From positions 47,386,513 to 47,450,512 of the forward strand of contig CM055870.1 of assembly GCA_029582165.1 (NCBI GenBank): DNA of 64,000 nucleotides, given 5' to 3'. Positions 45,001 through 56,400 of this stretch are shown piece after piece (the first letter of the stretch is position 1; each line of letters begins with the position of its first letter). Below the pieces are notes generated by a model. The model worked only from the letters and a program-made list of their open reading frames with translations. It was not told the origin of the DNA and did no database searches. Origin of the DNA: Portulaca oleracea. Taxonomy: Eukaryota; Streptophyta; Magnoliopsida; Caryophyllales; Portulacaceae. The position numbers and the translations under genes are program-made.

Positions 45001-47285
45001 AATGCAACTGGCCCAACCAATCAACAACCTCCGGCCGCATGGGTCGATCCATACCCTGAACTATGCTAGAAAGGTTAAGATCACCAGCTTCACAATCTGA
45101 CTAATTGAAGAGAAATCACCGAAGACCAACCAATCATGAAACCCAAACACTTAGGAATGAAACGGTGGCAGGTTAGACTTTTGATTGTAGAACGAGGGAT
45201 TAAATTAGAGACAAATGAAAGAAGCTTTTAATGAATACAATATACATGAATAAGAATGTGTGTTTCAGAAAATTCATATGCTACAAATTTTTAGATTAAC
45301 AAAAGTGTAGAAGTTATTTAGATTCTCAACCATTGATGACATACTGATCTACACCTCGATATTTCTCGTCCTTGTTAGCTCCAGTTAAATATTTCACTAC
45401 TGATCTTGGTGTTTAGAAATCAACTATTTTGTTTTCTTCCTTGAGATTCACGTGCTGCTCTTGAATGAGGAAAGTCTGTTATGATATGATATATGTAATG
45501 AAACAGAAGGGTGAGAAAAGGAGAAGGGGGGGTGGGGAGGGGAATAGTTATCAGGAATGCTTACCAGGTTGTTAAGTCCCGGAACGTGGGTCACTAACTT
45601 TTATACAAATTTAGTCTAGTTTTGACTTCGGAATGCGGGTTGCAGGCGTATGTAGAGTTTCCAGTAACTATTGGGGGGGGGGGGGGATTTGAGAAAGTTG
45701 TGCTACATTTGATTTATGTATATGTTTGTAAATATAATTCATGTGGTCATGCCATTCTTCATTCTGATGTTCTCAAGTATTATTAGGCTTCTTTGGATTC
45801 CAACCTTGAGCAGATTTTAGTAGAAATTATATAAAAGCTTTGAACAATGATGCACACTTACAGGCCAAATATGAACCATGGGCATGCAAGTTTTTGGGTT
45901 ATTATATAGCAGTTAGCACTTCTTTTTTTTGCAGAATTTACCACTATAATTTTAAGAAACTTTTAGTTTTTGGTGACAAAAATTTAAAGAAAATGACTAT
46001 ATTTGCATCCATGCCACTTGCTAGTTGTAGTTTCATGTGTTCCGAATGCGTTGGGATATTTAACAGGCCTGGTCTTGACATTTTTGGTGTCCTGGGCAAA
46101 CATAGTAGAGCAATTTGTAGATTGGGCCCCTTCTTTCTCTCCTTATTTTGTTTACATAACACGTGTCTTTTAATACTACTATCTATGTTCTCAGTTGGGG
46201 CCCTTAAACTAAGGCGATTTTTTTTTGAATCGTGGGCCCTGGGCGCTCGCCCCCTCGGGCATACCCTCAGGACCGGGCCTGATATTTAATTTGATTTAGA
46301 TGAAAGTGTAATCATGAAACTTTCATTTCATTCTTGCTACTGGCTTATGGATTGGCCAGGCTGGTTGTGACCTAAGTTTGACTGGATAAATGCCTGTATT
46401 CAAGAAATAGAATGCTTAGCCCTCGGCCTATCATCAAATGTTTGGGTGACATATCAAAAACTTTTGCACTGTGGAATTCTTAGACATCCCTCCTATATCC
46501 TAGGTTTGGTTTTTGATGCTGATTTGATATAACATCCTTTAATTCTTTCCCCTTCCCGTGGTCAAGTCACTAAGATAAAAAGTGCCGATATTTTCTAATT
46601 TTTCTGCCAATCGAGCGTATGTTCCTTAAGATTTGGTAGTGAATGTGATGTTAACCTTAGCTTACGGCTGCATATATTTGCCTTTTCCATCCAAGGGCAT
46701 ACTCACCCTTTTGTTCAGAGACTATGGGTGCTTGTTATATCGTTATCAGATTTTCCAATTGAAGCTTTACTAGTGAGTTTGCTACTTTTTGGTTGCTAGA
46801 TTTAATGGATCTGCTGCGGGAGATACCAGGCAGGGATGCATTGAGGCTTCGAGCGGAGGCAAGTTTGTGACAGTTTTTGTCAATTTTGGATGTTGGTCTA
46901 AGTACTGTTTTGATAATGCCCTAGTACCATTGTCTATTATCCTTTCTAATAATTCTTGGTTTTCAAAATAAACATCATATTTGAAAACTTTCATGTGTTA
47001 TTCTTGATGGCAAACTACTTTTTATTCCTTGTTTCCTTTCAAATTAGAGCTTCAATTTCTATTAGGATAGTTTTGAAACGTTCTTCAGTTTCATTAGGCC
47101 ATTGTCCACTTCTCTGCAGAAAACTATGGTTCTTTGTACATGATCATTGGAACAAAATTATCTTTTTTTGAACTATTTCTTCGTAAATTTATCAGGTTGC
47201 TTCAGTGGCATCTCTTCTTAGGCAGCAAAAGAGCAGTATCACAAAAAGGATGATGAAGTTATCGGATTTGGGAGTTGCCGTGTAA
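33031..47285 (+). CDS. RHIP1: RHIP1-like protein (RGS1-HXK1 interacting protein 1), 8 exons, 250 aa
   Basis: Exons: 33031-33234, 36997-37063, 37769-37846, 41683-41735, 42330-42466, 42551-42615, 46800-46858 and 47196-47285; they join in frame with no stop. The start ATG at 33031 follows a purine leader. Segments typical of plant RHIP1 are [39 protein letters not shown], a short hydrophobic Ala/Gly-rich stretch ([12 protein letters not shown], about residues 83-94), [16 protein letters not shown], a Lys/Glu-rich coiled coil ([20 protein letters not shown]) and the C-terminal [20 protein letters not shown]. In Arabidopsis RHIP1 binds the G-protein regulator RGS1 and hexokinase 1 in glucose signalling; the same role here is inferred. 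All introns are GT-AG except intron 7, which is GC-AG. Introns 1, 3 and 6 are each about 4 kb and hold transposon relics. Confidence 0.9.
34703..35091. mobile_element. Mutator-like MITE with about 115-bp inverted arms
   Basis: The arms at about 34705-34820 and 34975-35090 are inverted repeats (for example GGATTGTGGTAAG, AACTTTAAAATTGTATCACA, AACCAAATTGTGAAACTATT). A 9-bp duplication TATTTAAAA flanks the unit (34694-34702, 35092-35100), as expected for Mutator-like elements. There is no coding content. It lies in intron 1 of the RHIP1-like gene. Confidence 0.82.
35240..36190 (+). pseudogene. LINE relic (zf-RVT and 3' end) in intron 1 of the RHIP1-like gene
   Basis: Plus-strand frames, interrupted by stops and by the MITE at 35439-35599, give [15 protein letters not shown] + [33 protein letters not shown] and [11 protein letters not shown]. 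This is the zf-RVT domain of a plant LINE (IWKSKAPPKVSFFAW-like). A TTTTGTATATGGGTGA tail motif near 36134 resembles LINE 3' ends. Confidence 0.75.
35439..35599. mobile_element. 161-bp hAT-type MITE inside the LINE relic
   Basis: The ends CATAGTTGTTAAA (35439) and TTTAACAACCTTG (to 35599) are imperfect inverted repeats. An exact 8-bp duplication CTATTTGG flanks it (35431-35438, 35600-35607). The interior has palindromic GATCC motifs. Removing it restores the LINE reading AIWKSKAF. Confidence 0.88.
37371..37391. repeat. Poly(G) tract
   Basis: A run of G (about 18) lies in intron 2 of the RHIP1-like gene; it would be prone to length errors. Confidence 0.7.
41427..41551. repeat. Tandem duplication of about 70 bp in intron 3
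   Basis: GTCTTGGTAGTCAATAGTTATGCAG...TAGTGGTTCC is followed by a diverged copy, GTCTTGGTCGTCAAGAGTTATGCAG...TTGTGGTTCC, just upstream of exon 4. Confidence 0.75.
41870..42195 (+). pseudogene. LINE 3' relic in intron 4 of the RHIP1-like gene
   Basis: A plus-strand frame gives [20 protein letters not shown] and [13 protein letters not shown], the end of a LINE zf-RVT domain. A TTTTTGTACATGGGCGAC tail and a duplicated CATCCTCTTGRTGTCCTATT follow. It is related to the relic at 35240-36190 but shorter. Confidence 0.7.
42625..44230 (-). pseudogene. Retroposed relic with poly(A) tail and a TPR-like fragment in intron 6
   Basis: A poly(T) run at 42625-42637 marks a poly(A) tail on the minus strand. 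Upstream on that strand are broken frames such as [20 protein letters not shown] and [20 protein letters not shown], which I cannot assign. At about 43930-44140 the minus strand reads [19 protein letters not shown] and [14 protein letters not shown], with one stop. This spacing resembles a tetratricopeptide repeat of the kind in plant FKBP-type immunophilins. The whole looks like a retroposed, decayed sequence. Confidence 0.45.
44231..46799. other. Rest of intron 6 of the RHIP1-like gene
   Basis: No coding segment was recognised. A poly(G) run lies at about 45673-45686. At 46060-46285 a plus-strand stretch ([24 protein letters not shown] frame and its GGGCCC-rich end) resembles repeated intergenic DNA but was not identified. 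Confidence 0.4.
46859..47195 (+). other. GC-AG intron of the RHIP1-like gene
   Basis: The donor reads GCGGAG/GCAAGT and the acceptor TTTATCAG/GTTGCT. Only this GC donor keeps the frame between RLRAE and VASVASLL. The donor otherwise matches the consensus well, as is usual for functional GC-AG introns. Confidence 0.85.
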
Positions 47286-47813
47286 TGAAGAATGCCTTCG
47301 ACCAAATTTGCAAGAGATGCAGTCTAACTTTGATTTGGATAAATAATTTTGTCGAATGGCCTCTGTTCTTGAATGGCCTTTGGACAGGCTGCGAACATGC
47401 AATACATTCAGATTTTGCCCCCTTTTTGAGGACTTTAAACTGATGTAATGGAGGACAGTCCCCTAGAAAAGGAATGTCTTCCCAAATCGATAGAAATGTC
47501 ATGTACAAATTGCAGCGGATAACGTAATTTGTTGGTTCTCATAATCGGTGGAAAGGTCGGTACCTTTCCCTCGAAAGAAAAATTCTTTGTTGTAGACGTT
47601 GGTATTCTGCGAGCAAATGAAAGTAGTGTTCTTGAGTTTGTCTTGGATGATACGGTGTCGCAAAACAAGAAAGTGATGTATGTATTCATGTATATAGACT
47701 TGTCAATCCGACCAAGGTATAGAAGGTCATGCTTGGGTCTGAGTTTCAAAGCTAAATTACAATCCAAATTTTTTTGGGTTCAAGTTAAACTCAATGTGTC
47801 AAAGCTCAAAAGT
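47286..47813. other. 3' region of the RHIP1-like gene
   Basis: Probable 3' UTR followed by spacer. Open frames here are on both strands and show no family match. Confidence 0.45.
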
Positions 47814-47917
47814 AGAGCTGGCAAGTCGGCCAATCAGTTTATGTAATGTTCGGGTGATTTTCGGGTCAATTGATGTTTTGGTTTGTACAGGTGATTTTTC
47901 GGTTCTAATGATCTGAT
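47814..47917. mobile_element. Partial hAT-like MITE end
   Basis: It starts TAGAGCTGGCAAGTCGG, the same terminus as the MITE that follows, but no second end was found. Its right part is interrupted by or fused with the element at 47918. Confidence 0.5.
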
Positions 47918-48037
47918 TAGAGCTGGCAAAAACCAACCCGACCCTAACCCGACCCGGCCTTCTAAACCTGAAATGTAACAAACTTGGGATGCGGGACATA
48001 CTGAATCCGACCCGACCCGACCGAATTGACAGGTCTA
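47918..48037. mobile_element. 120-bp hAT-type MITE
   Basis: The ends TAGAGCTGGCAA (47918) and TTGACAGGTCTA (to 48037) are imperfect inverted repeats. An exact 8-bp duplication GATCTGAT flanks it (47910-47917, 48038-48045). The interior is rich in CCCGACC motifs. Confidence 0.88.
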
Positions 48038-48127
48038 GATCTGATTTTTCGTTCAATATGACTTTTATTGAAAAAGAGGCACCTTGGGGAAAACCTTTGA
48101 TCGAGTTATGTTTGGGTTTTGGGTTCT

Positions 48128-48507
48128 GGGTGCGTTCGGTTATTTCTCAAGAAAATATTTTTGAAGAAACTTTTTATTGGGAAATCATTTTCTAGGACAG
48201 TTTTTACTGGAAAAAATATTTTATAGTGTTTGGTTAACATGGAAAAGTTTATAGGAAAATTTATCTAAAACGTCCAAACTATCTTTATATATTAATTTAT
48301 AAAATATTTTTTTAGGGTCATTTTGTGAAGTTAAATTATTTCTCTTTCCCATAGGAATAAAACTTTCCCAAGCATCCCATGAGAGTTTTTCTCATCTACC
48401 CGCTCCAAAACTTTTCTTTGGTCAATTTTCAACAAAACACGCGGAAATTTGATCAACTTAGAAAAGTTGACAAACTTTCCCGAAAAACAATTGCAACCAA
48501 ACACACC
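48128..48507. mobile_element. Probable MITE (GGGTGCGTTCGGTT ends)
   Basis: The left edge GGGTGCGTTCGGTT and right edge AACCAAACACACC are near inverted repeats, and the interior has inverted GGAAAAGTTTATAGG/AGAAAAGTTGACAAAC motifs. No clear target duplication was found. Confidence 0.45.
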
Positions 48508-50407
48508 ATTAGTTACAAATATGTAATACCCACTCACCGCATGCTACAAGTGCTTGCATGGTCAGTGACAAGATTGTGATACCACTCTAGCAGTCATAAA
48601 GACAAGTCAAGGATTTTATCGTGTTCTTTTCATAGGTAAGGTAAAAGTAGGAATTAGCAATGTCGGGAAATTAATTGTAAATTTATGTAAATTTTGGGCA
48701 ACACTTACATATCGTTTTTCTTACTTTACATAAACTTACAATTTTTTTTTCCATACTATGTCGATTTTTTACTTTTATGAAAATTTATCTTTTTTCAATA
48801 TTATACCTATGAAAATTTATTCAACCCTACCTTACCTGAAAAAGAAGGCATACGTAAAACCCTTAGCATCATGAGCCCATATTGAGGAGGCCAAACTTAA
48901 CACGTTGGTACTTACCAGAACCCATAGGGCAAGGGGTAGAGCTGATAATTGAAAATCCGGGTCTAGATAATTCTGGAGTCTGACAAAAATTGTGTAATCA
49001 AATTTTGTAAATTTTGATCATAAATTTTTTAATATATATAATAATAAAAATATTAAGAAATTATCAATCAAATAATAAAATTGAAGGTCATAATGGTCAA
49101 GAAAAGCACAAATAATATGGAACAGAGTGAGCATAAATGCAGTGGCCACTACAGCTAAATAAGATGAGGAAGGCACAAACATAATGATGAACGATGAGGG
49201 AGCACAATGACTATCATTAGCATTTGCCCTTATTTTAATTTATTTTTGGGCCAGGACAAGCAGGCAATGCATGAGAAAAATGTGTACCACCACTGGAATG
49301 TCCTCACTTTTAATTCCAACTCTATTTATAATTCCAATTTTAAATTCATAATTCCAAGCAAGAAAAGGACAATCCCAGGTGAGCACTACCTGCGTGTTTA
49401 TTTGTCTCCAAACACCCCCCCCCCCCTCATGTTTCTCTACTTCTCTTCTTACTTTATCGTGCATTTAAGAGTGTATATATGTGCTTTAAATATGATTATT
49501 GTTCATTCTCAATAGTATAATTGTTTATTTATTTCTACTCGTTGTTCACTCTTAGCAGTATAATTGTTCACTCATACATATCCGGAGCACATGCTCCAGG
49601 TGCATGTAATATGTATTGTTTTAAGAGATTAGTCAACGGGTCCAACCGGGAGATGGATTAAATATACCTGACCAATATTTGCCTGAACTAAAAACACATG
49701 TAATTCACGTTTTAACATAGAATATGCATAATTTGAAATACATTCAATCGGTATTTGCCCTAATGAAATATACTGTATAGCTATATTTAACCCATCCGTT
49801 TGAATTGACAGGTCTAGTAATTTAAATTTCATTTGATGATATGATTCTTGATTATTATATTCAAGTACGAATATCAAATGCGCGTAGAACTAAGTGAATA
49901 GAGTTTATTAAATACTCTCTCCTTTCTTTAAATATGTAGCCAACTTTTAAAAGTTTAGTCTGTAAATTTCTCAATATATACATAATGATTTATCAAGTAA
50001 AATTAGCATCATTAAATTTTTAGTGAAAAATTATTTTATAAAAACATAATTTCACAATTTTCTTAAGAATATATTATTACAAAATGATGGACAACATTTT
50101 ACATTAAAAATTATAAAAAAACAAAGGTGGGAAATACTAAGGAATGGAGTGACTACATTAAATTAAAAATTATAAAAGAAAACAAACGTAAGAAATATAT
50201 GTTTGAATAGGCCAAGTTTTAAGAATTAGATTGATAAGTAGACTGTGTATAGTCTTTACCAAACAGAGCGTATAAATTCCAACACCCCTCATTCTCCAAG
50301 TCACTCCACCCTCTCGGCTCTGCTGGAATCAGAAACTTCCTCATTCTCTACTTTCAATTATTCCACAATTCTCTACTTTGTAACACAGACAGACAGAATC
50401 GAGTTTA
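48508..50407. other. Intergenic region upstream of NHX
   Basis: AT-rich. A diverged Stowaway-like unit (CTCTCTCCTTTC near 49914, inverted GGAATGGAGTGAC near 50143) is possible. A CT/CA-rich leader precedes the NHX start codon from about 50270. No TATA box was confidently placed. Confidence 0.45.
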
Positions 50408-53400
50408 ATGGAGGCTTCTGCTTCTCAATTGGGGTCCATGGTTGTGAATTACTACCTCCAAACGACGTCGCATCACTCTCCCATCGTCTCCTTGAACCTC
50501 TTCGGAGCGCTTCTCTGTGCTTGCATTGTCATCGGTCACTTGTTGGAAGAGAATCGCTGGATTAACGAGTCCATCACTGCTTTGATCATCGTAACTTTTC
50601 TTCCTTCCTTTCTTCCTTTTTTTTTTGTTTTTTTTAAACTATTTTTTTTTGTTCCAATTCAGTCTTTCAATGCACCTCATTAAAATTTATAAATGTTGCT
50701 CTTATCTTTTTTGTTCAATGTTCCAGTTTTAATTTCTAATAGACTACAAGAGTTTCAACTCTGGGATTCAGTTTTACCGCTAATTATGATTCAAAATTTA
50801 CATTGTTATTAGGTGTGTTTGGCAGCTTCCTGGGGAAGTTTAGATTTTCCTGGGAAAAATTGTCACGGGAAAGACTTTCCCTGGGTAGCCCTTGGGAACG
50901 GTTTGCCTTAGGGGGCTAAGCTTGGGAGTGGAATAATGACCCCACACTAAAACTTTGACATTTATTTGGGATAACCAAACGTGGAAAAGTTTATCAAAGA
51001 AAGTTTTGGAACTGAGCACTTCCTAGGTAAAATTAAGAAGTTATTTGGAACCCTGAGAATTGTAATTTGTTTTTCAATTTCTTTTCGTTTCCGGTTGAAA
51101 TTTGGTATTTAGTGTACTGGTCTTTTGTTCGAGAACAAAACAGCAAGAGTAATTTGGAAGTTCACTGCAGCTTGTGTGGTTATAATAATAATTATTATTT
51201 AGAAGTTCTAAATTAATGTTGTTATTTTTGGTAAATTATTAGGTAGTTCTGGGTTTATTTAGATAGGGAGGGAATCATGTGAAAAGCGACTTAGTGTGAG
51301 AAGATGCGAAGCATTTATATGGGTCGCAGATCTTAAATCCGACGGCTAATATTAAAATTTTGTGGGCATATGTACATAAACTTTGTGGTCATGTACAAAG
51401 ACATTGTGTACATAATGTAGAGTTGTAGACAGTGTGTGGACAAGAGCTGACAATGTGGACATAAAAATACACTATGTGACATATATATAAATAATGTGGA
51501 CATGGTTAAGAAGAGTACTTCTCATCTTCTCACAGTAAACTGCTTGTCATGTGACACGTTCCCATTTAGATAAGTGAACCCAATATATGTGAATTGTTTT
51601 ACTTTTTTTGTTTCCTTAACTCTCCTATTTTTTATTTACGTGACACAAAAAATGTTGTGTGTATCTAGGTAGGTAGACCCGAGTCTACGTATCACTTGTT
51701 ATTATTATTATTATTACTCCTATTATTATTATTATTATTATTATTATTTTATTATTTTATTATTTTTCCCCCCTAAAGGGTAAGTAGGCCAAGGGTAAAT
51801 AGTAGGGGTAACGGCTAGTAAAAGTGGTAAATAATTGGTAGTTTCAAAAGAATATTTATGGGCCTACTTTAGTAGATAAATATATAGAGAGTGTGTATTG
51901 GTCTATCTTGGCAGATAGATTTAAGACTAGTTAATAATGTGGATGGCTAAAGTGAAACTCTCTTAAATATTTCTGTTCACTATAATTATTAATGTACATA
52001 TCACGTTGTAATATCCCTTGAGCAGTAAGTCTTATATGAGATCGTCTTACACTAAATTTATTGCGAGACGCACATCATTACTCTACGCACAAATGTTTTC
52101 GTAGTTGATTAACTCTTTATGGGGTTTTTTTTGGGTCCGATTGGCCTGTGCTTTTCAAGGGTACAGATTGGGTATGGTGGATAAGTTTGGCTAAGTTTAG
52201 CTACGTTGGGTAATTTCCAACATATTGAAATGCTTAGTTACCAAAATGTACGCAACCTTACACGCATTTATCCATATTTATCCATCTTTATGTTTACTCA
52301 CCCAAACCTTACACTGGAAAAGAACATGCTTATTAATTAGTATGTTGATGTGATTATGTTGGTAAATTAAGAATAATTGTCTTCTTCTAAAGGAAAAAAA
52401 AAGCCTAGTTTCTTTCTTAAACCATTTTGTTGGTAATGAGCAGGGATTGTGTACAGGAGTAGTGATATTGCTGATAACAGGAGGAAAAAGCTCACGCATC
52501 TTGGTATTCAGCGAAGATCTTTTCTTCATTTATCTGTTGCCTCCTATCATTTTCAATGCAGGGTGAGTCTGTCAAAATTTCACATTCTGACATATCATCT
52601 TTGCTCTTATCTGTGTTGAACTTTGAATTTCAGTTGTTGTGTAGCTCCAACCCGTAAAGAAAGTTTGACAGAGTTCACCACTTTTTACTGAGGTTAAAAT
52701 CCAAACAATTGTGTAGAATGATTTATATGACAGTGTTAGTTAATTACCTCAGGTATTAATGTCATTCAAGTTACGTGAATGTTTGGTTCATGCTTTCCGT
52801 TGACCTATATGAATTTGCAAAGTTTCACTTATGCCAGGCAAGGTGGAAAGTTTCGATGGATGAGAGTGAATTATAGTGTCATGGGTTATAAACTTATAAT
52901 GTAGAAAGCAATGTTATGTTAGTATGAATAGTTATGATCTAAATTTCATCTAAGGAGTATAATGTGTTCATATGAACATTAGATTTCAGGTGAAAAAGAA
53001 GCAGTTTTTCCGCAACTTCATGACTATTATGCTGTTCGGCGCTGTTGGTACACTTATCTCGTTTGGTATCATATCTGCAGGTAACATCTGTTATTGTATT
53101 TATGATACTTGTACGCTTTTTATCGACACTAGGTTTTACCGTGATTCTATGTTGCCTGCAGTAAGCCGAGATAAAAGATTATAATTACAACTTTGTAGTA
53201 ATTCAGGAAATATTGAAGCAGCCATTTGTGGTCACTTTGGGTGCTCAACATTGTCAGAAATGGTGATTTTTCTTCATTATCGTTTCAGGTGCCATGCATA
53301 TTTTAAACAGGCTGAACATTGGTTCCCTAGGACTGGCAGATTACTTTGGTAAGAGATATAATTAGGTCATCGCATTTACGATGTACATTAATTTATGGTT

Positions 53401-56400
53401 TTGCCCTTCACTCCTGTTCCCTTTATCTTCACTAATTTCAAATCGGACCTCTGTATGTATTCATCAAAGATCTTGACCTTTATCTCTGTTATTGTATTAC
53501 ATGCAGCAATCGGAGCTATATTTTCTGCAACAGATTCTGTCTGCACCTTGCAGGTTTGAAAAAATTTGGTCCCTTCTTCATCACCATTATAAAACAACAT
53601 ATGCAATTTGGAATATTAGACTCTAATATTCTGACCATTGGGATATTGGACCGTAATATACCAACTTTTGACATTTGACACCAATATACCGACTTTTTGG
53701 ACCTATTTATCATTAATGTACTAACTTTTGATGATGATGAGTAAAATGGGACGTTAATATACTGGTGATGGCAATATACTAATGTCCAATTTTACTCAAC
53801 GCCACCAAAGTTAGTACATTAACGATCAATATGTCCAAAGGTTGGTGTACTAGTGTCCAATGTTGGTACATTACAATCAAATACCCCTAAAGGTTAGTGT
53901 ATTAGAGTCCAAAATCATTGTGTTGTTCCTGTAGTGACATTGTAAATAACTTTGTACATCGATGCAGGTTCTTAATCAGGAGGAGACGCCTTTGTTGTAT
54001 AGCCTGGTGTTTGGGGAAGGTGTAGTCAATGACGCAACATCAGTGGTGCTATTCAATGCAATACAGAATTTTGACCTCTCTCACATTGATTCAAGCATAT
54101 GTTGGCAGTTTGTTGCCAACTTCTTGTATTTATTTATCACGAGCACTCTTCTAGGAGTCTTAGTGAGTATCTTCCGTCTTCTTCTCGCAGTAGTTGTAGA
54201 GAACATGAAAATAAATAAAGATTAACGATACGAATACAACATCCCTAAGGGATGTGCGTAGCACGTAATCAATAAGACTTCATAATATTCAGGTTCAATA
54301 ATAAGTAATCAATGTAGTGTTTCTCATAAATGCCGGCAAAGTCCTCATTTGTAAGTAAACAACATTTCTAATAAACCGTACAGAAATAGGAAGCTAACAT
54401 AATAATCTGAATCAAACTAGAAAACTATAATATTCTTAGTAAGGATAGGAAAATATAAAGAAATCATAAAAGTATACTAATATTATTATTCCTAAACATA
54501 CTATTTCTTAATTTCATCAGTAGTACATGTCGTATGGTGCACATTCACATTTGTACATGCATCCTGACAATTCCATTGGTTTGTTTTCCTGTAGGCTGGA
54601 CTGCTCAGTGCGTATATCATCAAGAAACTATATTTTGGCAGGTTGGTGTACTTACAATTTTGGTGATGAATGCTTGATTTTATCACCATTTTGAAGATTG
54701 AAATTGAACTCACATACTGTTCTAATTTTTATTTTTTTATTTTTTTTGTTTTTGAAATTAAGGCACTCCACGGATCGTGAGGTTGCTCTCATGATGCTCA
54801 TGGCATATTTCTCATACATGCTGGCTGAAGTAAGCTTGTTATTAACACTACATTCCTTGTTGAGTTTCTTACATCTTCTTCCAGTTTTTCCTTGAAGAAA
54901 ATGTTTAAAGCAGGAATTAATCAGAGAACATTCCCATCATAACTTTGTCTTGCAGTTGTTTGACTTGAGTGCGATTCTGACAGTGTTCTTCTGTGGAATA
55001 GTCATGTCGCACTACACATGGCATAACGTTACTGAAAGTTCAAGGGTAACCACCAAGTATGTATTATTCTTCCTGGATGGCATTTGTGGAACAAACTAAT
55101 ATATGGATTCTTTTGCGAGTGCCACCTTTCTAATTTCAATTAGTGTGTCCTAAATTGTTGATTTTGAAGGCATGCCTTTGCCACACTGTCCTTTGTTGCT
55201 GAGATTTTTATCTTCCTTTACGTTGGTATGGATGCCTTGGACATTGAGAAGTGGCGCGTCATCAGCGGCAGGTAAAAATTTATACTGTCAAGAGATTTTC
55301 TACATTCGATTTACATAATTGGCACATCCGATATGTCATGCTTGCTTTTCAGCAGTTTCTCATGATCCCTTTCTTTTCTTTCCATTTTTACTTATTTCTT
55401 TTTGTTTTGTTTATTTTGGACAGTCCTGGCACATCACTTGGAGTCAGTTCGATATTGCTAGCACTAATTCTGGTTGGCCGAGCTGCATTTGTCTTTCCTT
55501 TGTCCTTTTTGTCCAATTTAACTAAAAAAGGCCCTGATGAGAAAATCAACCTAAAACAGCAGGTAACATACTGCTTGTTTTCCTGCACATATAACTTGTT
55601 TGTTGACATCTACTATATCATGGAGCTACATTTTCAGGTTACAATTTGGTGGGCTGGTCTCATGAGAGGTGCTGTTTCAATGGCTCTTGCATATAATCAG
55701 GTACGACACAAACCTGCTCACGTCTATTTCTCATTTCATTTGTGATAAAATTAGATTCATTTCAGAGAACAGGAGCCTTATGAACAATTATTTCATAAGG
55801 GTAGATTCAGATTGTAATGGACTAAAGTAAAATGCTTCATTAAAGTTCCTCTGCTTCTTTTCCATGGAGTAGTAGGTAGCGAATGATTCTAAATCTTGGT
55901 TCGATTAGAATCAGTCACTTTAAATTGCAGAATTTAAGGGTGGGACTGCTATGTCCAACCCCTCCATACCTCGCCATGTGGCGGGATTTTGCAGTGTTGG
56001 TTTTGGTTTTACATGACATAAAACAGTTGTTTACATGTACAGTTCACCAGGTCTGGCCATACTCAGTTGCTTGGGAATGCAATGATGATAACCAGTACCA
56101 TAACGGTCGTTCTTTTCAGTACGGTGGTGAGTTTGCTATCTCAGTTTATGACAGCAAAACAATTGAAAAAGCTTCGTGGGTGCTTTGTCTAGACATCAGA
56201 AATGTTGCTAAAGTGATCAAATCCCATTTTTCTTATCTCTAGTATGATGATGAATTGATTTTATCTCTTCCAACTAATGACCTGCTTTTATTCTGTTTAA
56301 GTAATTGATGTCTAATTTCAAATGGTGTGTTGTGCATTACTATGACATATTAGTTGTTACATGAATTAATAGTGAAAGGCTCTTGATTGACATTAGATGA

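Noticed and set aside
50245..50565. 106-codon frame overlapping NHX exon 1
   Set aside because: Begins with GTG, not ATG, and is out of frame with the conserved NHX protein.
50813..51060. TTA-GGTGTGTTTGG edge suggesting a MITE in NHX intron 1
   Set aside because: No matching inverted end or second duplication found.
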